Shown: piece after piece, positions 1-4,619 of the stretch | Numbering within the stretch: the stretch's first letter is position 1 | How the letters are laid out: every line of letters begins with the position of its first letter | Virus record (IMG/VR): IMGVR_UViG_3300025853_000174 | Coordinates: 1 to 44,758 of that record | DNA: 44,758 nt | Origin: a virus | Reading direction: 5' to 3' (one strand) | The notes under the pieces: generated by a model | Told to the model about the DNA's origin: nothing | Databases searched by the model: none | Seen by the model: only the letters and a program-made list of their open reading frames with translations | Translations under genes and position numbers: made by a program

Positions 1-52
<52 letters not shown>

Positions 53-61
53 GGTGGCGGC

Positions 62-75
62 GAGCGAGCTCGCTC
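62..75. repeat. GC-rich perfect palindrome next to the poly-G
   Basis: GAGCGAGCTCGCTC reads identically on both strands (14 bases). It lies directly inside the poly-G run. It could be part of a genome terminus or an artefact of the same end; the sequence alone does not decide. Confidence 0.6.
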
Positions 76-81
76 AGGCCC

Positions 82-170
82 TGCGACATTTTGTCGCACC
101 TGTTATGCAGTCGCGCCCGCGACATTTTGTCCCATGTTAAATTTATTACCGCGCGACATTTTGTCGCGCG
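82..170. repeat. Three GCGACATTTTGTCGC palindromes
   Basis: Three copies of one inverted repeat sit in 90 bases: 82-98 (TGCGACA, TTT, TGTCGCA), 119-133 (same core with one mismatch), and 150-170 (nine-base arms CGCGCGACA and TGTCGCGCG around TTT). A reverse-oriented copy is at 3015-3033 and related ones at 3717-3731 and 4671-4689. The half-site TGCGACA is also the first element of the intergenic cassettes further right. They look like repeated protein-binding sites or iterons. The remainder of 52-199 holds no gene. Confidence 0.75.
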
Positions 171-199
171 ATATATTAACACTAGGAGGTAGTTAATTT

Positions 200-331
200 T
201 TATGCACAGTCTCCACAATATCTTTTGTCACTTGTTGACCTGTTATCTCCTCTGATGTATTCGCCACAACATCTACAGTTGGTAAATTCATCACTTGGTT
301 TTGAATCATCTTTTTTATCTTTTTTATTCAT
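200..331 (-). CDS. Small zinc-ribbon protein, 43 aa
   Basis: A 43-residue ORF with a Lys/Asp-rich start (MNKKDKKDD) followed by two cysteine pairs, C19-x-x-C22 (with an extra C21) and C39-x-x-C42, the spacing of a small zinc ribbon. Such minimal zinc ribbons usually bind nucleic acid or a protein partner; the target is unknown. It is the last gene of the left minus-strand array. Its ATG lies only a few bases after the -10-like box (TATTATAC) of the preceding cassette, with no SD, so it may be translated from a leaderless message. The gene is shorter than automatic cut-offs, but the cassette, the clear Cys pattern and the intact frame support it. Confidence 0.7.
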   Translation of the reverse strand: MNKKDKKDDSKPSDEFTNCRCCGEYIRGDNRSTSDKRYCGDCA

Positions 332-334
332 ATT

Positions 335-383
335 AGTATAATAGCACAATGGAGATTAACTTGCCATTGCGCATTGTGTCGCA
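335..383 (-). promoter_or_regulatory. Intergenic promoter cassette 1
   Basis: Read on the minus strand: TGCGACA box (383-377), inverted repeat CAATGG / CCATTG (369-364 with 352-347), then a -10-like TATTATAC (343-336). It drives the 43-aa zinc-ribbon gene, whose ATG is 5 bases after the -10 box. It overlaps the 3' end of the upstream metallopeptidase gene. Confidence 0.65.
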
Positions 384-763
384 TGTTTAACATTTTCATA
401 ATAATAACTTTCAAAGATTTTCCATGCTTGAGCATTTGTGCAAGGCTTATCTAATACAGATGCCATTAGAGGGCAAGATTCGTTATGAGGTAAATTAAAA
501 ATTGCATGACATAACTCATGTAATACAACGTGTAATAAGTAATCTGAACTTCTGTCAATTGCAGTTTTAGTTATCCAAATATTAAGATTGCCACCAACAC
601 CCAAAACATTTGGGTAATTGTGAGTTGACTCACCTATTCTAACATTGATTCTTGGAAGTATGATTCCTTTACTTTTTGCTGTGTAAAGAATTTCAATAAC
701 TGATCTTCTCATCTTGTATGTAACGTCGTTCATTTTAAAGTTTTTTATTTGTTTTGTTTTCAT
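356..763 (-). CDS. Putative zinc metallopeptidase-like protein (HExxH)
   Basis: 135 residues. The centre carries HELCH at residues 82-86 followed by H93, the HExxH plus downstream-ligand pattern of zincin metallopeptidases; the preceding stretch YLLHVVL is the usual hydrophobic helix leading into the motif. Small zincin domains of this kind occur in phages as SprT-like or host-directed proteases, but I cannot assign a subfamily. The start ATG follows a clear AGGAG. The last residues (ATQCAMAS) are encoded inside the next intergenic cassette, so gene end and promoter share DNA. It sits among small, separately promoted genes, which suggests early expression and perhaps host takeover (inference). 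Confidence 0.75.
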   Translation of the reverse strand: MKTKQIKNFKMNDVTYKMRRSVIEILYTAKSKGIILPRINVRIGESTHNYPNVLGVGGNLNIWITKTAIDRSSDYLLHVVLHELCHAIFNLPHNESCPLMASVLDKPCTNAQAWKIFESYYYENVKHATQCAMAS

Positions 764-786
764 TTTCTTTCTCCTAGTTAATAAAC

Positions 787-834
787 GTATAATAGCACAA
801 TGGTGCAGTTAACACCATTGCACATAGTGTCGCA
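787..834 (-). promoter_or_regulatory. Intergenic promoter cassette 2
   Basis: Minus strand order: TGCGACA (834-828), perfect 8-bp inverted repeat CAATGGTG / CACCATTG (820-813 with 805-798), TATTATAC (794-787), then TAGGAG and the ATG at 763. The distance from TGCGACA to the -10-like box is 33 bases. Confidence 0.7.
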
Positions 835-835
835 G

Positions 836-931
836 TTAAAACTGTTCTTCATCTTCATCTTCTAAATCTTCCCATACATCTATTTCTTCTGAAACATCTT
901 CAAGTAAGTTGTAATCATTTTCGTAATCCAT
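836..931 (-). CDS. Tiny acidic protein, 31 aa
   Basis: A 31-residue ORF (MDYENDYNLLEDVSEEID...) with about half of its residues Asp or Glu and none of the basic residues Lys or Arg. It has a good SD (AGGAG, 7 bases before ATG), its own upstream cassette and a stop codon immediately before the next TGCGACA box, exactly like its neighbours, which argues that it is a real gene. Small highly acidic phage proteins are often DNA mimics or inhibitors of host enzymes, but nothing here identifies a target. Unrecognised. Confidence 0.6.
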   Translation of the reverse strand: MDYENDYNLLEDVSEEIDVWEDLEDEDEEQF

Positions 932-956
932 TTTTTTCTCCTATAAGTTAATAACC

Positions 957-1002
957 TATATTAGCACAATGGCTAATTAAAGCCATTGCACATAGTGTCA
1001 CA
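957..1002 (-). promoter_or_regulatory. Intergenic promoter cassette 3
   Basis: Minus strand: TGTGACA (1002-996, one change from TGCGACA), inverted repeat CAATGGCT / AGCCATTG (988-981 with 974-967), TAATAT (963-958), then AGGAG and ATG 931. The inner stem bases differ from cassette 2 but remain complementary. Confidence 0.65.
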
Positions 1003-1003
1003 C

Positions 1004-1216
1004 CTACTCAAAATGTTTTGAATAGGTTTTTTCGTTTTTTAATCCGTGCCACTTCTCTTGATCTATAGCCCACTCTTTTGCAGTGAATTTAGATTTTGGA
1101 TTATTTGGATATTTGCTGTGGAAGTCTGCTCTTTTTTGGAAATATTCTCTGATTTCTTCTCCACTCATGTGTCTTAATTTAATTAAAGTTTTTAGTACTG
1201 ATGTTGGCATTGGCAT
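1004..1216 (-). CDS. Hypothetical protein, 70 aa
   Basis: A 70-residue, charged, soluble protein with no signal peptide or membrane segment. I recognise no family. It reads MPMPTSVLKTLIKL at the start and is rich in Lys, Glu and aromatic residues in the second half (EWAIDQEKWHGLK). The ATG follows AAAAGGAG at good spacing, and the leader is nearly identical to those of the 60-aa and 120-aa genes upstream, so the same control applies. Position in the cassette array suggests a small early protein. Confidence 0.65.
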   Translation of the reverse strand: MPMPTSVLKTLIKLRHMSGEEIREYFQKRADFHSKYPNNPKSKFTAKEWAIDQEKWHGLKNEKTYSKHFE

Positions 1217-1242
1217 TTTTTACTCCTTTTGTTAATTTCCTA

Positions 1243-1288
1243 ATCTTAACACATGGCGCCGTTAGGCGCCATTGTGCATTGTGTCGCA
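1243..1288 (-). promoter_or_regulatory. Intergenic promoter cassette 4
   Basis: Minus strand: TGCGACA (1288-1282), perfect inverted repeat ATGGCGCC / GGCGCCAT around a 4-base loop (1272-1265 with 1260-1253), -10-like TAAGAT (1248-1243), then a leader ending in AAAAGGAGTAAAA before ATG 1216. Confidence 0.65.
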
Positions 1289-1471
1289 CTAGCCAGTCTT
1301 TTGTAATTTAACTGGTAATGCTGTTACGTAATAATTTACGTTTTCTTTTTCGTTTAACAATTCCAACGCACTTTTTTTATCTTGTGCCTTGCTGAAACTT
1401 TCGTCTTGATTTTTAACTGTATAAAAACTTGACACGTGTTGATATGTTGTTTCTTCGATTATTAAGTACAT
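1289..1471 (-). CDS. Hypothetical protein, 60 aa
   Basis: A 60-residue soluble protein (MYLIIEETTYQHVSSFYTVK...) with an alternating hydrophobic pattern at both ends suggesting a small beta-alpha-beta fold. No family recognised. SD AAAGGAG precedes the ATG, and the stop codon TAG directly abuts the TGCGACA box of the next cassette. Its codon use and layout match the neighbouring small genes. Confidence in the gene is moderate to good because cassette, SD and stop position all agree. Confidence 0.65.
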   Translation of the reverse strand: MYLIIEETTYQHVSSFYTVKNQDESFSKAQDKKSALELLNEKENVNYYVTALPVKLQKTG

Positions 1472-1497
1472 TTTTTACTCCTTTGGTTAATTTCCTA

Positions 1498-1543
1498 ATC
1501 TTACCACAATGGCTCTTTAAGAGCCATTGTCCATATTGTCGCA
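1498..1543 (-). promoter_or_regulatory. Intergenic promoter cassette 5 (longest inverted repeat)
   Basis: Minus strand: TGCGACA (1543-1537), then 12-base arms ACAATGGCTCTT and AAGAGCCATTGT separated by a single base (1530-1519 with 1517-1506), then TAAGAT (1503-1498) and the AAAGGAG leader of the 60-aa gene. The 3' end of the 120-aa gene lies inside the repeat. Confidence 0.7.
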
Positions 1544-1879
1544 TGGTACAATTCTAGTTTCAGTCCATGCTCGTTGTGTATAGTACCCATTATTAGATTC
1601 TGGGTGCTTGATTTTTTGAACCTCGATAGGTGTTTCAAGTGGCTCGGGTCTGGGTGCAATCGCAATAATTTGCTGAATGTTTGCGTTTGCATAATCGTTA
1701 TAGCAACTCATACTACAAAAATAATTATATAAATTATTAGGATTGTACCAACTACTATTAACATCTTGTTTTATTCTTTTGGTTCTTAGAACCTTTGAAC
1801 CCTTGACACCTCTTATTCTGTCTTGAGTGTGATTGGTATGGCATTTTGTACCATGACAATATATATATTCTTCAGCCAT
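1517..1879 (-). CDS. Putative zinc-finger protein, 120 aa
   Basis: 120 residues. Two cysteine pairs, C8/C13 near the N-terminus and C55/C59 in YFCSMSCYNDYA, resemble a split treble-clef or MYM/TRASH-like zinc finger. Between them is a basic stretch (RIRGVKGSKVLRTKR), consistent with nucleic-acid binding. The C-terminal tail is Pro/Glu rich and ends in residues encoded by the next cassette's inverted repeat. ATG follows AAAAGGAG. The role is unknown; a small DNA- or RNA-binding early protein is the likeliest reading (inference). Confidence 0.65.
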   Translation of the reverse strand: MAEEYIYCHGTKCHTNHTQDRIRGVKGSKVLRTKRIKQDVNSSWYNPNNLYNYFCSMSCYNDYANANIQQIIAIAPRPEPLETPIEVQKIKHPESNNGYYTQRAWTETRIVPCDNMDNGS

Positions 1880-1908
1880 TAGTTTTACTCCTTTTGTTAA
1901 TTTCCTTA

Positions 1909-1953
1909 GTATAACACAATGGCGAAGTTATCGCCATTGTGTAGATTGTCGCA
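1909..1953 (-). promoter_or_regulatory. Intergenic promoter cassette 6
   Basis: Minus strand: TGCGACA (1953-1947), 11-bp perfect inverted repeat CACAATGGCGA / TCGCCATTGTG with a 5-base loop (1941-1931 with 1925-1915), TTATAC (1914-1909), AAAAGGAG leader of the 120-aa gene. Spacing from box to -10 is 32 bases. Confidence 0.7.
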
Positions 1954-1954
1954 G

Positions 1955-2917
1955 TTAGTTCGCTCTAACGTCTTGTTGTAGTTGTGCTTTTGCTATTGCT
2001 ATTTTTTCATCTTTAGTCAACTCCACTTCATCAGTTAAAAGATCAGCTAAATTTTCTGGACTATAAATTGAAAGTGCCATTGAACTATGTGCGTCAAGTA
2101 CACTTTCATTTAAAGGAACTCCAAGTTTATCGGCTAACGATTTAGCTTGATCAAAGTATCGGTAAGATTTTAAACCAAGTTTTAATTTATCCATTTTATC
2201 ATTGATATGATCAAACAGTTTTTTATGTGCTAAAACAACATTTTCTTTTGCAATGTCAAATGATCTAAACCATTCATACTCTTGAGTATCAGTTTGAAAC
2301 ATTCTATTATGACAATAAGAACTCCCAATGACCCAAATTCTGAAATCATTTTCCCAACTATTTTTATGCTTAATAGTTTGATTTGTGCTTGAGTTATTGT
2401 CATTTGTCCAACCTAGATATTTATTAATATCACTTTCAGCATTATAATAACTAGGACTTCTTTTATCATAGTTGTTATCAAGTCTAACTGAATAATCTGG
2501 GTCAAGACCATTTGATCTTATCTCATCTCTATAATAAGAAGTTAGAAAATCTTTACTAGCTTTGAACTCAATATGAACATCATCTAAAACTTCTTTTGGA
2601 TTGCCATTGTAATCGGTATCCATACGAGGTGTTGAGTTTTGAACATAAAAACAATTATCATGGTGTAATTGACCACCATTGTTTTCTCCATATTTATTCA
2701 TCATGGTTCTAACTGTATCTACATCTTCTTGTGGTTGATGAAATCTTACAAGTTGTTCAATCTTTGTTTTAGCAACTGAACGCATATCATTGTAAGTTTT
2801 TATTGCGTCAGTATGTTGTGCTTTGTATTTTGATTTACTCTCAAAATGATCTTGAAACACACCACCAATAACTTTACGTTTTTCAGTATTTAGTGTTTGT
2901 CGTTTTTCTTTAGTCAT
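1955..2917 (-). CDS. Hypothetical protein, 320 aa
   Basis: The largest gene of the left array. I place the start at the ATG at 2917 (MTKEKRQTLNTEKRK), which follows AAAAAGGAG; the frame stays open to 2953, but those codons overlap the cassette. The protein is hydrophilic, rich in Asn, Asp, Lys and Tyr, with no membrane segment. The N-terminus is very basic; the middle has many aromatic residues (FLTSYYRDEIR, IWVIGSSYCHNRMF); the C-terminal 80 residues look helical. No family or catalytic motif is recognised. It is the first gene left of the bidirectional control region, so it is probably among the earliest transcribed from it (inference). Confidence 0.8.
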   Translation of the reverse strand: MTKEKRQTLNTEKRKVIGGVFQDHFESKSKYKAQHTDAIKTYNDMRSVAKTKIEQLVRFHQPQEDVDTVRTMMNKYGENNGGQLHHDNCFYVQNSTPRMDTDYNGNPKEVLDDVHIEFKASKDFLTSYYRDEIRSNGLDPDYSVRLDNNYDKRSPSYYNAESDINKYLGWTNDNNSSTNQTIKHKNSWENDFRIWVIGSSYCHNRMFQTDTQEYEWFRSFDIAKENVVLAHKKLFDHINDKMDKLKLGLKSYRYFDQAKSLADKLGVPLNESVLDAHSSMALSIYSPENLADLLTDEVELTKDEKIAIAKAQLQQDVRAN

Positions 2918-2942
2918 ATTTACTCCTTTTTGGTTAAGTTGA

Positions 2943-2988
2943 AATAATAGCACGACTAGAAAAAATTATCTATCGGCAGATTGACGCA
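2943..2988 (-). promoter_or_regulatory. Intergenic promoter cassette 7 (divergent sequence, same layout)
   Basis: Minus strand: TGCGTCA box (2988-2982), inverted repeat CGATAGA / TCTAGTCG with one bulged base (2975-2969 with 2960-2953), TATTATT (2948-2943), AAGGAG leader of the 320-aa gene. The stem sequence is unrelated to cassettes 1-6, yet an inverted repeat is kept at the same place. Confidence 0.6.
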
Positions 2989-2993
2989 CCTAG

Positions 2994-3054
2994 TTTAGAA
3001 TAATTCTAAAGTGGCTGCGACAAAATGTCGCAGGGCAATCTGTCATGTTGACAG
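2994..3054. promoter_or_regulatory. Bidirectional control region with three stacked inverted repeats
   Basis: Between the divergent 320-aa and 56-aa genes lie, in order, TTTAGAATAATTCTAAA (2994-3010), CTGCGACAAAATGTCGCAG (3015-3033, the reverse orientation of the left-end palindrome) and CTGTCATGTTGACAG (3040-3054). Three different perfect palindromes within 61 bases between divergent promoters look like operator sites. Confidence 0.65.
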
Positions 3055-3059
3055 AGTTT

Positions 3060-3084
3060 CAAGCCTCAAGCCTCAAGCTCCAAG
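3060..3084 (+). repeat. Degenerate CAAGC heptad repeats
   Basis: CAAGCCTCAAGCCTCAAGCT is followed by CCAAGG: tandem 7-base units of the form CAAGCNT/CAAGCNW. They lead directly into the TGCGACA box of cassette 8, as better-preserved copies do before cassette 9 (3751-3785). Confidence 0.7.
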
Positions 3085-3085
3085 G

Positions 3086-3131
3086 TGCGACAATAATGTG
3101 AATGTATTAAAAAATTTATTCATGCCATAAT
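3086..3131 (+). promoter_or_regulatory. Promoter cassette 8 (plus strand)
   Basis: TGCGACA (3086-3092), exactly 33 bases, then CATAAT (3126-3131), 6 bases before the ATG at 3138. A weak inverted repeat TGAAT / ATTCA (3099-3103, 3118-3122) occupies the middle. The geometry equals that of the minus-strand cassettes, and the short distance to ATG mirrors cassette 1. Confidence 0.6.
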
Positions 3132-3137
3132 TCGAAT

Positions 3138-3308
3138 ATGTTTAATTTAAATAAATTTGACACACAAAAAGAAATTTGGGAGGAGCCATCTTTAATAGAT
3201 GAAGTAGAAGATACTAAAAACTACCACGGTTTATTTCCTAGATTTTGGTATAACAAACCAAGTAATAAAGACATGGAGGAATTAGAAAAAATGTTTAAAT
3301 ATAATTAA
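3138..3308 (+). CDS. Hypothetical protein, 56 aa
   Basis: A 56-residue acidic, soluble ORF (MFNLNKFDTQKEIWEEPSLI..., ending EELEKMFKYN). No SD is visible; the ATG is 6 bases after the -10-like box, suggesting a leaderless message. It is the first plus-strand gene right of the bidirectional region. Codon use is normal for this sequence. No family recognised. The stop at 3306-3308 is directly followed by the pseudoknot element at 3311, so the structured RNA region may be its 3' untranslated part or a separate transcript. Confidence 0.6.
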   Translation: MFNLNKFDTQKEIWEEPSLIDEVEDTKNYHGLFPRFWYNKPSNKDMEELEKMFKYN

Positions 3309-3310
3309 AG

Positions 3311-3356
3311 AATTTCCGTTTGCTAGTATCCGAAATTAAAAACTCAAACTAGCAAG
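3311..3356 (+). ncRNA. Candidate H-type pseudoknot
   Basis: Stem 1 AATTTC (3311-3316) pairs with GAAATT (3332-3337). Inside that loop, TTGCTAGT (3320-3327) pairs with ACTAGCAA (3348-3355), which lies outside stem 1, forming a classic H-type pseudoknot. T3319 with G3356 would extend stem 2 as a U-G wobble only if the plus strand is the RNA. Such folds occur in small riboswitches, frameshift signals and exonuclease-resistant RNAs; the role here is unknown. Confidence 0.55.
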
Positions 3357-3361
3357 GACAG

Positions 3362-3403
3362 ACTCAGGGTCACACCGCCTACTGCAGGCCGTCTTCCCTG
3401 AGT
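3362..3403 (+). ncRNA. Structured RNA module A (hairpin)
   Basis: ACTCAGGG (3362-3369) pairs perfectly with CCCTGAGT (3396-3403), and within it GCCT (3377-3380) pairs with AGGC (3386-3389). It sits one base before module B and probably belongs to the same transcript. Confidence 0.6.
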
Positions 3404-3404
3404 A

Positions 3405-3484
3405 CTGATCCCTGGTCCATTGAGCGGTAACAGCTCCCGAAGTTCTAGACGTGTTTCGGCTAATATCGATGGACCTGGGATCAG
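3405..3484 (+). ncRNA. Structured RNA module B (three-way junction)
   Basis: CTGATCCCTGGTCCAT (3405-3420) pairs with ATGGACCTGGGATCAG (3469-3484): 15 pairs and one T-T mismatch (3413/3476). Inside are two hairpins, GAGC/GCTC with a 7-base loop (3422-3436) and CCGAA/TTCGG with a 13-base loop (3437-3459) that contains the self-complementary TCTAGA. A long, GC-rich stem like this stands out sharply from the AT-rich background. No known RNA family recognised. Confidence 0.65.
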
Positions 3485-3559
3485 GTAAGTTGATTGAAAA
3501 ATTAGATATCAAAAGCAGGATAACACGAGGATGCTAACGCTACCCGCACTTGCCCTGAA

Positions 3560-3661
3560 CTGATCCCTGGTCACTGTGAGATTGTTCTCACTTGCGAGAC
3601 ATCACCTTAAATGGTGGTTATAAATAGAAGATGCATCTTGCTTGCAGTGACCTGGGATCGG
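3560..3661 (+). ncRNA. Structured RNA module C, sharing the basal helix of module B
   Basis: CTGATCCCTGGTCACTG (3560-3576) pairs with CAGTGACCTGGGATCGG (3645-3661). The GATCCC-T-GGTC helix and its T-T mismatch (3568/3653) are identical to module B, while the distal base pairs differ but stay complementary. Pair 3561/3660 is T-G, a wobble only on the plus strand. Inner elements: GTGAGA-TTGT-TCTCAC (3576-3591), CACC/GGTG, and the palindrome AAGATGCATCTT (3628-3639). The linker 3485-3559 shows no clear fold. No protein-coding gene is supported between 3309 and 3850. Confidence 0.65.
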
Positions 3662-3697
3662 CTGGAAGACGCAATGAGCGCCAGCTGGTCCATAATT

Positions 3698-3785
3698 AAG
3701 CATCAAGCAACAAGCTGTGACAAATTGTCGCGCGTCAATTTGTTTCTTGACTCAAGCGTCAAGCATCAAGCGACAAGCTGTGACA
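3698..3785 (+). repeat. CAAGCGACAAGC-type repeats with TGYGACA junctions
   Basis: Two blocks: 3698-3722 (AAGCATCAAGCAACAAGCTG then TGACA) running into the palindrome GTGACAAATTGTCGC (3717-3731), and 3751-3785 (five CAAGC units) running into TGTGACA. The unit is 7 bases, CAAGCRW. The second block forms the upstream part of cassette 9. Confidence 0.75.
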
Positions 3786-3826
3786 ATTATGTAAGGTGAA
3801 TAAAAAAATAATTAGTTTAATATAAT
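3779..3826 (+). promoter_or_regulatory. Promoter cassette 9 (plus strand, GP88 gene)
   Basis: TGTGACA (3779-3785), 35 bases, TATAAT (3821-3826), then a leader ending ACCAAGGAG before ATG 3851. The leader is nearly identical to the leaders in the minus-strand array, so this gene belongs to the same control group. No strong inverted repeat is present here. Confidence 0.65.
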
Positions 3827-3850
3827 AAAAAAAACCAAGGAGTAAAAAAA

Positions 3851-4450
3851 ATGAATACTAAAGAAGCATGGGCCCTGGTTGGAGGGCTTAGTAAACCATC
3901 AAAGATGCCTGGCTGGTCAATAGGTATTCCCGCTAAGGAGTGCAAGACCGGCGCAAAGTTAAGACTAATTAAAGACTCAGTTTGTTTTAATTGCTATGCC
4001 CTGAAGGGTATGTATAGATTTAGTACTGTACAGAAGGCCCAATATAAAAGGCTGGACGCTTTAAAAAATCCATACTGGGTTGAAGCAATGACAACTTTAA
4101 TTAATTCAAAAAAGCCTGATGTCTTTAGATGGCACGACAGCGGGGACGTCCAAGACCTGGACCACCTGAACAAGATATATGAAGTCTGTAAGGCAACGCC
4201 AAGCAAGCGACACTGGATGCCAACTAGAGAAGCCTGGATCAAGGACCATCTAGACAACAAGCCTGACAATCTTGTAATACGTTTTTCTTCTCCAATGGTT
4301 GACCAGGGGCCAGTCATGAGCTGGCCCAATACGTCGACAGTTTCAACGAAGAGTCGAACATGTCCTGCACCTGACCAAGACAACGCCTGCGGTGATTGTA
4401 GAGCGTGCTGGGATCCTGAAGTTAAAAACATTGAATACGGACAGCACTAA
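3851..4450 (+). CDS. GP88-family phage protein
   Basis: 199 residues. It matches the phage Gene-product-88 family: an N-terminal block with C31, C45 and C48 (DSVCFNCYALKGMY), the central RWHDSGDV (93-100), HWMPTREAW (121-129), and a C-terminal cysteine cluster C171, C180, C183, C186. The cysteine arrangement suggests a bound metal or Fe-S centre. The family is widespread in phages of many hosts but has no established function that I know of. ATG follows AAGGAG. Its GC content is higher than that of surrounding genes, especially in the first half, a sign of different ancestry. It is followed one base later by a small ORF built partly from repeats. Confidence 0.85.
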   Translation: MNTKEAWALVGGLSKPSKMPGWSIGIPAKECKTGAKLRLIKDSVCFNCYALKGMYRFSTVQKAQYKRLDALKNPYWVEAMTTLINSKKPDVFRWHDSGDVQDLDHLNKIYEVCKATPSKRHWMPTREAWIKDHLDNKPDNLVIRFSSPMVDQGPVMSWPNTSTVSTKSRTCPAPDQDNACGDCRACWDPEVKNIEYGQH

Positions 4451-4451
4451 T

Positions 4452-4619
4452 ATGTTCGTATTCAAACACCCAAAATTTTATGATGAGCTGCGCAAAAAGC
4501 GCAAAGAATTTCAAAGACAACAAAAATTAGGAGAGAAAGCGATGAAGGATGAAGCAACAAGCGACAAGCAGCAAGCAACAAGCGTCAAGCGACAAGCGCC
4601 TGAGCAAGACAGCGATTAA
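4452..4619 (+). CDS. Small basic protein, C-terminus encoded by CAAGC repeats, 55 aa
   Basis: Start ATG is one base after the GP88 stop (TAATATG), implying coupled translation. Residues 1-32 are ordinary coding sequence (MFVFKHPKFYDELRKKRKEF...), basic and helical. Residues 33-55 (DEATSDKQQATSVKRQAPEQ...) are the direct translation of the CAAGC heptad repeat block at 4552-4599. Either the repeats have grown into the 3' end of a real gene or the gene is a remnant. No family recognised. Confidence 0.5.
   Translation: MFVFKHPKFYDELRKKRKEFQRQQKLGEKAMKDEATSDKQQATSVKRQAPEQDSD

Noticed and set aside
335-2988. The cassette inverted repeats as ordinary Rho-independent terminators
   Set aside because: None is followed by a T-run on the transcribed strand; a -10-like box follows instead. 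A role in 3'-end formation is still possible, so it is mentioned only as an alternative.
3400-3661. tRNA or group I intron in the GC-rich structured region
   Set aside because: No acceptor/T-arm pattern, and no split gene or intron core motifs; the folds do not match either.
3611-3799. Plus-strand frame of 62 codons
   Set aside because: It lies in the structured RNA module C and the repeats, has no SD, and its protein sequence is a translation of the repeat units.
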